Source: JAANXG01 sp963731035 (lineage in GTDB: Bacteria; Pseudomonadota; Gammaproteobacteria; Arenicellales; JAANXG01). Taken from it: 64,000 bases of DNA. This document shows positions 29,304 through 40,100 of this stretch, piece by piece. Location: assembly GCA_963731035.1 (NCBI GenBank), contig CAVSUY010000015.1, positions 62,001 to 126,000 of the forward strand, written 5' to 3'. The first letter of the stretch is position 1. Every line of letters begins with the position of its first letter. Made by a program: the position numbers and the translations under genes. A model generated the notes under the pieces. It saw only the letters and a program-made list of their open reading frames with translations, was not told where the DNA came from and made no database searches.

Positions 29304-30041
29304 ATGCCAATCTCCTCCTCCAATGCCATTTCCCGGTTCGTCCATCTCTACAAAGGCGTCGAGAACTTCTATTTCCTCAACCAGGCGGGCGAGCTTGGCT
29401 ACATCAAGGCTGGCGAGCTGCGGTCCGTCAAGGAAACGTTCCCTCAACTCAAGGATCGAACCTTCGTGAACTCGAACCCGCAATTCCTGGCAGAGCTCGA
29501 AGAATTCCTGCGCGAGCTCGGGGAGATCTCAATGGCCTATCTCGACACGCCGCCCTACGATCTGGAGCTCGGCTACGTGCTGCCGGCCGGCGACCAGTAC
29601 CAATGGCGAACTTCCACGCTGGTACTGCACAAGCACGTGTTGGACGGGTTGCACGCGGACCACGACCAGATGCTGAAGAGCGGCACCAAGGAGCTGATTG
29701 AAACCGAACGGGATCTTTCCCGCGTCGCCGGTGTTCGAAGCATCCACCAGGGGCTCGACGAGCTCACACATCACCAGGATGCGTTCGGCGTGTACCGGTA
29801 TTTCCCCGCCCTGTTCGTCGTAGCCGAAGACCCCGACGCGTCGCCCGCACAGCGGTCCAAGTCGAATCTGCGCGTCATCAACCTTCGCTGGCGGGATGGC
29901 ACATCCGGCGCGCGAGCCGATGCCGCCGGGAACCCGCGACGTAGGCGGGAGTTGGTATTTTCCGTGCTGCGCGAGAACCTCACCCACCGTGGCGCCATAG
30001 ACCGCAGCCAGCGCCTCGAGAACCGGTTTTCCATCGCCTGA
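29304..30041 (+). CDS. Uncharacterised protein
   Basis: I do not recognise this 245-residue protein. It is soluble, has no signal peptide or membrane segment, and mixes acidic helices (NPQFLAELEEFLRELGEIS) with a basic C-terminal part (AGNPRRRRELVFSVLREN). Codon use and GC look like the neighbours, and the ATG at 29304 gives a frame without odd composition, so it is probably real. It stands between ampD and tRNA-Thr with no partner on its strand. Confidence 0.6.
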   Translation: MPISSSNAISRFVHLYKGVENFYFLNQAGELGYIKAGELRSVKETFPQLKDRTFVNSNPQFLAELEEFLRELGEISMAYLDTPPYDLELGYVLPAGDQYQWRTSTLVLHKHVLDGLHADHDQMLKSGTKELIETERDLSRVAGVRSIHQGLDELTHHQDAFGVYRYFPALFVVAEDPDASPAQRSKSNLRVINLRWRDGTSGARADAAGNPRRRRELVFSVLRENLTHRGAIDRSQRLENRFSIA

Positions 30042-30267
30042 GTCAGCCGGGATTCCCCGCGAACGGGAACAACGAACGGTCCACACCGCTATCGAGCCAT
30101 TGGCTCGGCCTTGCTGCCGTCCTGGCCCGATCCACAGAAACGCGCACGCCGCCTTTGCTCCAGACGATCGCGGCATTTCCTCCATCCGTCGAGATCGGTA
30201 AATGCGGCATATCGCGGGAGGGCGAGACGCCGTCGACCCAAAGGAGGGTCCATGGAGGTGAAAAAAA

Positions 30268-30343
30268 TGGTGCCAGCGAGAGGAGTCGAACCTCCGACCT
30301 GCCGATTACGAATCGGCTGCTCTACCAGCTGAGCTACGCTGGC
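30268..30343 (-). tRNA. tRNA-Thr (CGT)
   Basis: A 76-nt cloverleaf on the minus strand: acceptor GCCAGCG paired with CGCTGGC, D arm AGCTCAGCTGGTAGAGC, anticodon loop TTCGTAA with anticodon CGT (reads ACG), T arm GGAGGTTCGACTCC, discriminator A and encoded CCA. Confidence 0.95.
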
Positions 30344-30392
30344 AACGGGGGCGCGATTATACAATAAGGCCGGAGCGACACCAGCATTCCCG

Positions 30393-31064
30393 TCACTCGG
30401 AGAGGCCGTCCGCGACGTTGCCGGCGCAGTTCGACGACCCGATCTGGTCCACCCGCGAGCGACCCGTCTGCGAAATGACTACCACCCGGCCGGCGGAGTT
30501 CGATGCATTCTGGGCGGCGGAAAGGTCAGCTGCGGAGCTCACGAGACAGATTACATGGCGGGCGGTCAGTCCCGCACCGTTGACGTCGTTGGGATCGAGG
30601 GTGCCGTTAGGCATGAAGCTGAACGCATTGTCGCCCTCTCCGTTGCCCCGGATCGTGACCTTCTGGCTTTCTGCGCGTCCCGTGCGCAGCAGTTGATTGG
30701 AAGCGGCGATGAAATTGATCGGCTGGGCGTTGCCGGCTGAGGTGAAGATCAGGTAGCCGCTGTGGTAGTTGGGAATACCACTGGCAGACCCCGATTGGCT
30801 CACGCCGCAGGTGCAGTTGGCGGTACCGTTGCAGGCATCCGGCGTGACGGTGCGGCAGACGGTCACCCGCTGGCCCCGGGTGATCGCCTCGTTTCTGGCA
30901 TAGTTGAGCACGGCCACCCAATTGTTCGTCTCCGACGTCAGGGTGGTCCGGTTGATGAATCGCTGAAAGCTCGGCACACCCCAGACCAGCAGCAACGCGG
31001 CCACTATCAGGGTGATCATCAGTTCAATCAGGGTAAAACCGGTCGCTCTGTCTGTTCCTCGCAT
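30393..31064 (-). CDS. Type IV pilus minor pseudopilin FimT/GspH family
   Basis: A 223-residue prepilin. The short leader ends at TG before FTLIELMITLIVAALLLVWG, the conserved type IV pilin N-terminal helix with Glu5, and cleavage by PilD is expected. The C-terminal domain has paired Cys (VCRTVTPDACNGTANCTCG) and the long loops usual for FimT/FimU. Minor pilins prime pilus assembly and FimT-type proteins can bind DNA. It lies on the opposite strand to pilVWX-Y1-E, with a Fur-type gene between. Confidence 0.88.
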   Translation of the reverse strand: MRGTDRATGFTLIELMITLIVAALLLVWGVPSFQRFINRTTLTSETNNWVAVLNYARNEAITRGQRVTVCRTVTPDACNGTANCTCGVSQSGSASGIPNYHSGYLIFTSAGNAQPINFIAASNQLLRTGRAESQKVTIRGNGEGDNAFSFMPNGTLDPNDVNGAGLTARHVICLVSSAADLSAAQNASNSAGRVVVISQTGRSRVDQIGSSNCAGNVADGLSE

Positions 31065-31226
31065 GGTTCACCAAGGTCGTAGAAGTCTCAAAGAGGTCCC
31101 GGATTCGAGATTAAACCAGTATAGACGGGATTCCCAGATCTCGACACCGAAGGTCTTTTCCGGCAAGGCACGCAACCGCGGCGGCAAGACCGCAGGAACG
31201 GTTTATCCGCCGATCAACCATGGACA

Positions 31227-31256
31227 ATCGCGGCTGAAGCCGCTCCCACAATCCGG
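31227..31256 (+). repeat. Single REP element
   Basis: One copy of the REP (GCGGCTGAAGCCGCTCCCAC, one change from consensus) between the fimT and Fur/Irr genes, 31 bases beyond the end of the regulator gene. Confidence 0.85.
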
Positions 31257-31287
31257 GGATATTTGTCTTTGACGCAGTGAACTGGCG

Positions 31288-31713
31288 CTAGGATTTCGCG
31301 GTGCGGCGGATGCGGACGATGACGTCGACCCCCTCGATCTGCACACCGTCGGTCGGCTCGGGGAGCGCCCCGATCCGGACCTCGCTGGCGTCGATATCCT
31401 CCAGGCGGCCGGACTCGACGTCGTAAAAGTGGTGATGAGGCGTCATGTTGGAGTCATAGAAAACCTTGCTGGGATCCACCAGAACCTGGCGGAGCAGGCC
31501 CTTTTCCACAAACAGGCCCAGGGTGTTGTAGATCGTGGCCTTGGAAACACGACTGCCGGACCCGTTGACCTCTTCGTACAGCTGCTCGGCGGAGAAATGC
31601 GTGGGCCGCGTAAGCACCATACCGCCTATCTGGAGACGCTGGGCGGTGGGCATCACGCCATGGCTACGCAGGATCGTGTCTACCGATGCGGGTGTTTGGT
31701 CCGGGTGCTTCAT
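31288..31713 (-). CDS. Fur family regulator, Irr-like
   Basis: A 141-residue Fur-family repressor. The DNA-binding part reads GVMPTAQRLQIGGMVLTRPT and SKATIYNTLGLFVEKGLL. The metal-site region is TPHHHFYDVESG, and the protein has no Cys at all, so the structural Zn(Cys)4 site of Fur/PerR is missing, as in Irr-type members. ATG 31713 is chosen. An inverted repeat 20 bases upstream is a likely autoregulatory operator. It also lies near the pilV promoter, about 250 bases away, but regulation of the pilus genes is only a possibility. Confidence 0.88.
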   Translation of the reverse strand: MKHPDQTPASVDTILRSHGVMPTAQRLQIGGMVLTRPTHFSAEQLYEEVNGSGSRVSKATIYNTLGLFVEKGLLRQVLVDPSKVFYDSNMTPHHHFYDVESGRLEDIDASEVRIGALPEPTDGVQIEGVDVIVRIRRTAKS

Positions 31714-31732
31714 AACAGTGCCGGATTGTAGT

Positions 31733-31755
31733 GTTAGACTCGTTCTAAGTCTAAC
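31733..31755. promoter_or_regulatory. Inverted-repeat operator for the Fur/Irr-like regulator
   Basis: GTTAGACT and AGTCTAAC form perfect 8-bp arms around 7 bases, 20 bases before the regulator ATG. The left part, TTAGACTCGTTCTAA, also resembles the 7-1-7 pattern bound by PerR/Fur-type repressors. Confidence 0.65.
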
Positions 31756-32002
31756 TTTTCCCAGCCAGCCGGCTGCGGTCTGCCTAACGCCTCGCAAGCT
31801 GTCTCTCCATGGTGCGCCGCACAAGTCACGGCAAAACACGTGTATGACACAGGCCGTCCGACTTGCCGCCTCCCCACGTGAAGCTAAACTTTATTGAGGA
31901 AGCCCGAAAGGGCCCTAAATATTTTCGACAATTCCTAATACGTGGACTAGACTTACCGCTAATATGGGCAGCAATGAACATTTCCGGTAAAACAGAAATA
32001 GA

Positions 32003-32086
32003 CCGTTCGTCTACTAAATATGACCGTATATCTATTAAAATGATCCGTTCATCTGACTTAGCATCGACTTCCGAGCACCGTTCGTC
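32003..32086 (+). promoter_or_regulatory. AlgR-like boxes at the pilV promoter
   Basis: CCGTTCGTC occurs exactly at 32003-32011 and 32078-32086, with CCGTTCATC at 32045-32053 and CCGTATATC at 32024-32032. The first three are spaced about 21 bases apart. CCGTTCGTC is the binding motif of AlgR, which activates the fimU-pilVWXY1Y2E operon in Pseudomonas aeruginosa. The surrounding DNA is AT-rich. The rightmost boxes lie within the start of the pilV frame as annotated. Confidence 0.6.
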
Positions 32087-32585
32087 GGTCTGGGGGCAAG
32101 CTGTTTGTGCGCCGCAGCATCGATCGTCGCAGAGCGGGTTCTCCCTGCTCGAGGCCTTGGTGACCCTGCTCATCCTGTCCATCGGATTGATGGGGCTGGC
32201 TTTGCTGCAGGCTCAGGGAATGCATCTGAATACCAGCGCCTACACCCGTACCCAGGCCTCCATACTGGCAGGCGATATCATCGACCGCATGCGGCTGAAC
32301 GCAGCCAACGCCGCATCTTACGACACGAGTTCGTTCAGCCCGACCCCGTCCAGCTGCAGCGACACCTCGGCCCCGAGCGCCGACAATGACCGGAATTGCT
32401 GGTACCAGCTGCTTCGAACCTCACTGCCGGGCGGAAGCGGCGGCATAGCGGTGAACAGCGGCATCGTCACCATCACCGTCAGCTGGGTCGAGCGGCCCGG
32501 GGCGACCCGAGGCAAGGATTTCGATCCCAGCACCCTGACATCCGCGGATCTGATTCAACAGATGTCGATGAAGGTCGCACTATGA
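32040..32585 (+). CDS. pilV: Type IV pilus minor pilin PilV
   Basis: A minor pilin of about 181 residues. The leader ends in SQSG before FSLLEALVTLLILSIGLMG, the PilV-type N-terminal helix. LAGDIIDRMRLNAANAASY and a late Cys pair (SSCSDTS and RNCWYQL) follow. ATG 32040 gives a leader of about 33 residues, which is long; the frame also opens upstream at 31974, and no closer start exists in frame. The stop overlaps the pilW ATG (ATGA). First gene of pilV-W-X-Y1-E. Confidence 0.85.
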   Translation: MIRSSDLASTSEHRSSVWGQAVCAPQHRSSQSGFSLLEALVTLLILSIGLMGLALLQAQGMHLNTSAYTRTQASILAGDIIDRMRLNAANAASYDTSSFSPTPSSCSDTSAPSADNDRNCWYQLLRTSLPGGSGGIAVNSGIVTITVSWVERPGATRGKDFDPSTLTSADLIQQMSMKVAL

Positions 32586-33544
32586 TCACGAAATATCGGT
32601 ATTCCCGCGGCTTTTCGCTTACCGAGCTCCTGGTGGCGATGGTGATCGGTTTGGTCTTGCTCGGCGGCCTGGTAACCCTGATGGTCAACTCGAAGAAGAA
32701 TTACTCCCAGCAGGAGTACAGCGCCCGTCTGCAGGAGAACGCGCGCTTCGCCATGCAGTTCCTCACCTACGACGTCCGCATGGCCGGCTACTTCGGCTGC
32801 TCCAACAACATCATCAACAGCACCGTCGCCCCCATCACTTCCACGGAGAGCGCCAGCAGCGCCTCCGACAGCATCACCATTATCTACGGCGAACCGTACG
32901 ATCCCGGGTCCGAGGTCACCCTCGATCCCGCCGCCTACGAGCCTTACAGCACGCCGAACACCCTGGTTGTCAACGGCACCATCCCATCCGAGTGGAAAGA
33001 GAACGACACCTTGGTCATCGGGGACTGCGGGAGCAATTCCATCGCCGATATAGCCGCCGACGGTATCAACACGTCGACCAACAGTATCGTGCTGGATCTC
33101 TCCAATACCTCGGCCGGCTCCCTGGGGCGCACGTACGATCCCAACATCACCACCGGCGGTCCCATCACGGTTCGTCGCCTGGTCACCAACGTCTACACGA
33201 TTGCGAACGGCCAGAGCGGCATCCCGACCCTGATGCGCAATAACCAGGAACTGGTGGAAGGCATCGAAAACCTGCAATTGCTCTACCAGAGCCTGTCGGG
33301 CGGCGGCTTCGTCAACGGCGCTAGTCCGCCCTCCAACATTGCGGCAGTTCGGTTGGCGGCCCTGGTTCGCAGCGTGAGCAATGAGAACCTGAACGATCGG
33401 GAATACGGATCAGGCTCGGATATTAGCGAGGACAAGGGCCAGTACACGCTGCTCGGAACGAACGTAAGCTCGGATACCCCGACCATCCGCGGCCAACGGC
33501 GGATATTCAATAGCACCCTGATGGTGAGGAATCATTCGCTATGA
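32582..33544 (+). CDS. pilW: Type IV pilus assembly protein PilW
   Basis: A 320-residue prepilin-like protein. A short basic leader ends at RG before FSLTELLVAMVIGLVLLGG, followed by the PilW signature ARLQENARFAMQFLTYDVRMAGYFGC. It joins PilV, PilX and PilY1 in the pilus priming complex. ATG 32582 overlaps the pilV TGA and its own TGA overlaps the pilX ATG, so translation is coupled across the three genes. Confidence 0.93.
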   Translation: MITKYRYSRGFSLTELLVAMVIGLVLLGGLVTLMVNSKKNYSQQEYSARLQENARFAMQFLTYDVRMAGYFGCSNNIINSTVAPITSTESASSASDSITIIYGEPYDPGSEVTLDPAAYEPYSTPNTLVVNGTIPSEWKENDTLVIGDCGSNSIADIAADGINTSTNSIVLDLSNTSAGSLGRTYDPNITTGGPITVRRLVTNVYTIANGQSGIPTLMRNNQELVEGIENLQLLYQSLSGGGFVNGASPPSNIAAVRLAALVRSVSNENLNDREYGSGSDISEDKGQYTLLGTNVSSDTPTIRGQRRIFNSTLMVRNHSL

Positions 33545-34056
33545 AGCGGCACATGACCCGGATCCATTCGTTCCCGTCATCGTCGCCCCAGGCCCAGCGG
33601 GGCATCGTCCTGGTGGTGGGGCTTGTTTTCCTGCTGGTGCTCACCATCATAGGCGTCACCTCCCTGCGGACCACCACCCTGGAGGAGCGCATGGCCGGAA
33701 ACCTGCAGCAGCGCACCGTCGCCTTTCAGGACGCGGAGGCCAAGATCGCGCTGGTGCTGGACAGCTTGAATACCGGCCAGTACAACCTCGATACCAACGA
33801 CAGCTGCAGCTCGCTGGATCCCAGCACCTATCCGCCGGCAGTGAACCCCGACGTGGTCTCGAGCTATCACACCTGCGAGCAGTTCATCGGCAGCTCGACA
33901 CCCGGCAGGCTCACCGACACGGCCGAAGGCAGCCAGACTTCCCTGCTGCATTTTCGCATTGAAAGCCAATCCACCACGGTAGGCAACGCCAACGTCACGC
34001 TGCAGCAGGGCGTGTATCAACGCGGCCCGAACGCACCGTCCATTCTGGAAGAGTAA
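33541..34056 (+). CDS. pilX: Type IV pilus assembly protein PilX
   Basis: A 171-residue PilX-family protein. The N-terminal segment QRGIVLVVGLVFLLVLTIIG is followed by LEERMAGNLQQRTVAFQDAEA, the family hallmark. Like other PilX proteins it lacks the usual Glu5 of major pilins. Cys residues at about 81 and 118 may form a disulfide. The ATG overlaps the pilW stop. The pilY1 gene begins 71 bases after its stop. Confidence 0.9.
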   Translation: MKRHMTRIHSFPSSSPQAQRGIVLVVGLVFLLVLTIIGVTSLRTTTLEERMAGNLQQRTVAFQDAEAKIALVLDSLNTGQYNLDTNDSCSSLDPSTYPPAVNPDVVSSYHTCEQFIGSSTPGRLTDTAEGSQTSLLHFRIESQSTTVGNANVTLQQGVYQRGPNAPSILEE

Positions 34057-34127
34057 GCCAAACTCCCGGCGAAATTAACCAAAGGTCCACGGCGATGGTC
34101 AAGCAACACCAAGAACGCAAATACCAC

Positions 34128-37100
34128 ATGTTCAAACGCTTTTATATTATCGCGGCCGCCGCCTTGTATTTCGGCTGCTCCCTGTGGACGGGGCTACGCG
34201 CCGACGATGCGGCGATCTACGTGAACAAGGTGCCGTCGGCGGAGACGCCCAACGTGTTGTTCACCATCGACACCAGCGGCAGTATGGATACCGTCGTCCC
34301 GAATGGAACCCAGACGCGGATCGAAGCGGTCAAGTCCGCCTTGACCGATCTCGTCACCACCACCAGCAATTTGAAGGCCGGCCTGGAGCGATTTCATTAT
34401 GAGCTGGGCGCTCCCATCGTCTTTCCGGTCATCAACCTGGACTCCGCCCCTGACTTCCTCAACGGTTCGGTTTCGGTGTCGTCGATCGATCGATCGTCGG
34501 ACGATGCCGCCGAAAGAAACGAGCCAGGTCTATCTCGACGACCGGTCGCTGAATCTGACGCAGATCCAAACCGGAGGGGATGCCACTGTCAAGACCTTGG
34601 AACTGAGTCCACTCACGTCCAACGACGACGACGAGGCCGGCACCGCCGGCAACGAAACCCTGACCAGCCCCGACCTGGACGTCGGACAAACGAATGCCGG
34701 CGTCCGTTTCCCTGGCGTAACCATCCCCCGCAATGCCACGATTCTCCATGCGGAAGTGGAGTTCCGTCGAGAACAGCGGGCACAACGAGGATACGGATCT
34801 TCGGATATCTGGACACAATGTCAGCAATTCACCTGCTTTCACGGAGACCGGCGCCAACTCGGTGACATCGCGTTTTACCGCTCAGACCAATGCCCGCGTT
34901 GACTGGAGCAATGTCTCCTCCCTTTCGGCCGGCGACCATGTGACCACCCCGAACGTGCGGAACATCATTCAGGAAATCGTTAACCGGAACGACTGGCCGA
35001 CTACGGGCGGCAATCCGATCACCCTCCTCTTTGAGTCCCTCAGAGGACACCGCGAACTGAGCACCGTGGACGGCCCCGCGGCGCCCGTGCTGCGCATTGA
35101 GTACGTGGACTCCGGGACCAAAGTGCAGCAGCAGGTGCAGGAGCAGCAACGATGACGGCAACGAAGTCTCCGGGCGAACCTGACGACCAATTACTATGGG
35201 TTCTCCATGCTGCACAACTACTTCAACAACTACGACTACAGCGATGCAGGCGTGCTGTTCCGGAATGTCGATATCCCCGATGACGCGGTGGTGGTGTGGT
35301 CGGATATCGCATTTCACGACCCGACAACGAGCAGCTCTCCGCTCCCGTCGACCTGGTGATCAAGCGGCATCCTGAACCCCTCCTTGGGCGGGTTCAGCAA
35401 CGGCAACCGGATATCGACCCAACCCCTTACCACCTCCACGGTGGACTGGGTGGGCGATCTGAGCGAAGGGGACGAAGAGATCTTCACCCCCAACGACGGA
35501 GAGACCCTCTGGACGCCGAACCTGGCCCCACTCGTCGAAGAGATGCGGGCAAATACTTCATTCCAAAACGGCGATACCTTGGGTTTCGTCTTCACCGATC
35601 CCGATGGAGGCGACGTCAACGATCGTCAGGCGTGTTCCTTTGACGGCGCGCAGAATACCGGCAAGAAGGGTGTCCCGAGGGCGCGGCCGGAAAGCCGACC
35701 CTCAACGTCTTCTACGCGTTCCCGACGGGAGCCACGACATTGCAGCAAGACGTCGGTCTTCGGTTCAACAACGTCCAGGTTCCGCAGGGCGCAACCATCA
35801 CAAGCGCATCGCTGGAATTCACCGTGGACGCGGCGACTACGGATCCCGGCAATCTCACCATCGCCATCGAGGACAGCACCAGTCCGCAGACCTATTCCAA
35901 CGACAGCGGACAGAAGATCAGCGACCGTGCGTATGGTACGTCCACCATCTGGACTACCGACACCTGGGACATGATCGGCGACACCAAGCAAAGTGTGGAC
36001 ATCTCGTCTCTGGTGTCCTCGGTGACCGGCAAGACTGGCTGGTGCGGCGGCGGCTCACTGGCCTTTCGTATCACCAGCACCGATGCCAATTTGATCGCCC
36101 AGGCGTTCGACAAGGGCGCCAGCGGCGCCCCCACTCTCCGGGTCGCGTACAGGACTGACACCCTTGGCAGCGGTGAGGGCTGCACCACGAGGAAGACATC
36201 GGTATCGATCAACGACCAGCGCAACGATTCGGAGGAAGCCAAGTACAACCTGGGTGGCTAGGGCCAGAATAGATACAACAAGGGTGACATAGACCTCTAC
36301 AGCAGCGACCTGGATCTCGACGACCAATGGCTCGTCGGCCTCCGTTTCGAAAATGTCGACGTTCCAGCCGGGGCAACGATCACCGAGCGCCAATCTGTAC
36401 ATGAGCTCCGCGAACTTCGACAGCGGCGAAGACAAAGTTTTGATCAATGTGCAGCAGCATCCGAATGCGCCGTCCTTCTCCAACGGCAGAAACAACCTCA
36501 GCAACCGAGTGAGCGATACCGTCGCACCGGTGACGTGGGATATTACGAACGATTGGAACCAGAATGGCATCTATTCGACCCAGGACAACGGCACCGATCT
36601 TACATCGCTGCTGCAGCCCATCATCGACGGCGACGTGACCGTCAACGGCGAGACATGGGCATCGGGGAACGCGCTGGCGCTGATCCTGGACGGCGGCCAA
36701 GGGCCGCAGAATCGACGAGGAGCATCCTGCTGCGGTTTTCCGTTGCCGGCCCGCCTGGATATCTCTTATCAGATCAACTTGGGCGATCAACCCAACCCGG
36801 CGAAATCACCGGGCGGGACGCCTTGTTGAGCATTGTCAACGATCTGGTCGCCAGCGGCTATACTCCTCCGGTGGACGCCTTGTACGAGGCAGGCGCCTAT
36901 TTTGCAGGCGAAGCCGTGCACTTTGGCCGCACCCGCGGCGCCGGACAGAGCTACGAGGCCACGGGACCGACCGATGAAGGGATATACACCAGCGACCTGG
37001 ATTCGGACCTCATAAACAGATTCGGCCAGCCGCTGACCGACGCCGAGCTGCTGCGGGAAGGCGATCGCAGCCGGTTGAGTCATCCGGCGACCTACGGGGG

Positions 37101-40100
37101 TGGTGTCGATATCATCCGGGAGGGCAATTGCACGGCGACCGATCCCAATAATAGCGACTGCCGGACGGAGCATATGGCCAACGATGCACGAATGCGACCT
37201 ATGATGTCGCCGTTCTCCACCGCCCAGGCCTGTGAAAAAGGATTCCTGGTGCTGCTGAGTGACGGCATCGCCAACCGCAACAGCTCCAGGGAACTGATCA
37301 AGACCCTCACGGGCCGAACCTCGTGCCCGATGCGGATTCCCCAGATCGACAACAACGGCGACGCGATCATCAACAGCGGCAGCTTCTCTTTCCGCGATCC
37401 CACATCCGACTGAGCAGTGTGGCCTGGAGGTGGCTGATTACCTGCAGAAGACCGATTTCATCCCCGAGGCCAATCCTGCCACCGACGTGTTGAACAACGT
37501 GCGCACCTTCACGATCGGCTTCAACCTGCCGATCGCGAACAGCACCGAGAACCGTCGGGCGGTCGAATTCCTGAAGGCTCTGGCTTTCGTCGGCAACGGC
37601 GGCGACCTGAATGATCCGAATGGCGTACCAGGACCTCAACTACGGAGACGACTTCTACACGGCCGACAACGCGGACCAGCTCAAAGATGTATTCAAGACC
37701 ATCGTCAACGAGATCAACAAGGAAACCACGTCGTTCGTGGCTCCCGGTATATCGATCAACGCCTTCAACCGCCTGTTCAACTTGAACGATATCTATTTCA
37801 GCCTTTTCCGTCCGGATGACAGAAGGTCGGCTGGCTGGGCAATATGAAGAAGTTCAAGCTGTGCGAGGAGAAGAACAGCGATACGTGTTCGTTCGGCGAG
37901 GTTATCGACAAGAACGGCAATCCCGCGGTGTACAGCGACATCACCAACCTGGACAGCCTACGGCACCCTGAAGCCGGAGGCCCAGGGCTTCTGGAGCGAC
38001 CCCGCGGACAGCGCGCCGGAGATAAACCAGGGCGGTGCCGGGGAGAAAATCCCGCCCTACACCGCGCGCAAGGTATACGTGAATACCAGCAGCGGCGCCG
38101 TTACCCCGCCGACCGACTTCAGCAACGTGAAGACGACCGGCACGGCACTCCATCCGATCGACCTAACCAGCAACGACGTGGACGGCGCCGGCACGGCGGA
38201 CGACCCGACTTCCTTTACGGGCTTGAAGGCGGCGCTGCGCGACCAGGGCAACTGTACTACGGGGACCTTCGCCGAACAGAATGCCTGCCTCAACGACCTG
38301 ATCTACTGGATGACGGGAGAGAAGTTCCCCGGTGACCTGCCAAGGTACGGCAACGATAGCGACGTGGACCGCTGGGCTTTCGGCGATCCCATGCACAGCC
38401 GACCCCTGGTGCTCACCTACGGAAAGGATGACGCCACCGACACCATACTGTCGAAGATCTTCGTCGGTACGAACGACGGCGGCATTCGTATGCTCAACGA
38501 GGGAAACGGCATCGAAGAGTGGATCTTCTACCCGAACTCCATGCTGTCTTTGCAGTCCAGTCTAAAGGGCAACCCCAACGGCACCCATCTGTACGGCGTC
38601 GACGCCACTCCGACCGCGCGAATTCGCAACGTGAACGGGGACGGGATCATCGACCCCACCGATGGAGACTTCGTGGACCTGTACTTCGGCCTGCGTCGGG
38701 GCGGCCGGCAGATCTTCGCCCTGAACGTGACGCCTGACTCCGAGGTCATCGGGGTCACCGACAACGATGGTAACGTCGTCGGCAAGAAAGGACCTCGTCG
38801 AGCCTGAGCTCCTGTGGCGCATCGACAGTACCGATAACAAGTTCACAGCGCCTCGGCCAGACCTGGAGCACGCCGCTGCCGGTGCGCATCGCCGGTGCCA
38901 ACGGTCCGCGCACGGTGCTGATATTCGGCGGCGGCTACGATACGCGCCAAGACGGCACCGACACTGACGGCACTTCCCCGGATGGCGGAGACATCTATAA
39001 CAACTCGAGCAACGGCGATTCCATGGGTAATGCCATATTCATCGTCGATGCCGATACCGGCGAGCGCCTGTGGTGGGCCAGCAGCAGCAGCGACGGCAAT
39101 GGCGACGCCCCCGACGCAGTCGTCAGCTCGATGAACACCGCCATCCCAGCCCCGATCACCCCGTTGGATACCAACGAGGACGGACTGATCAGACCGGCTG
39201 TACGCTGTGGATCTTCGGGGACAGGTGTTTCGTGTCGATTTGGCAGTCACCAAAAACGCCACCACCGGTGAAAGCGACTTCAGTAGCAGCACCGTCGGTG
39301 TACTGGCGCGGCTGGGAACCGATGCCACAAACGAGGACCGCCGGAAGTTTTTCTACGCACCCGAAGTCGCCCGCGTCAACGACGAGGCAGTGGTGCAGGA
39401 GCCGTACGAGCTGATTGGTATCGTCAGCGGCAATCGCGCCCAGCCTCAGGGCAAGACCGTTCAGGACCGCGCCTACGGGGTGCGCGACTTCCTGACCGAC
39501 AATCCCGCCGCCGGACTGAGCAGCACCAACTTCCCGGCCTGCAATCCCTTGCTCACCGGCTGCACTCCGGGAACACCCATCACCAACAGCGACCTCACGG
39601 ACGTCACCGACAAGAGCGCGTTCGTGATTCGCCAACAGGACGGTGGGACGATTTCCCTGACCAATGCCAGCGGCACCGACCTGACTTCGTCGGATACCGC
39701 CCTGACCAACCTGAAGAACAGCTACGGCTGGTACTTCGACCTGCAGGGCGACGAACTACGACTCTCAGGATCCGAACCCGCCGCTGACCGGGGAGAAGGG
39801 CTTCTCGACCGCAACGGTGCTGGGTGGACGGGAGTTCTGCACCACCTTCACGCCTCCGGGCGAGACTACCGACACCACCGACGTGTGCTCGGCACCCGCG
39901 GCCATCGGTACGTCGAGGTTCTATGCGGTAGACTTCTTCACCGGAGCGCCGGCCTTCGACCGGAACGCGGATAACACCTTCGACAAAGTCGAGCGCTTCA
40001 CGAGCCTCGGCGCCGGACCTTCGGCGGATATCGTGCCGGCCTATCTGCCGGGCGGCGTGGTCCTCCCAGTGCCGACCGGCGCGGGCGCAGTACCGCAGGA

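Noticed and set aside
31860..32040. Cyclic di-GMP riboswitch before pilV
   Set aside because: Only a small GCCC-GAAA-GGGC hairpin is present; the conserved GEMM core is absent.
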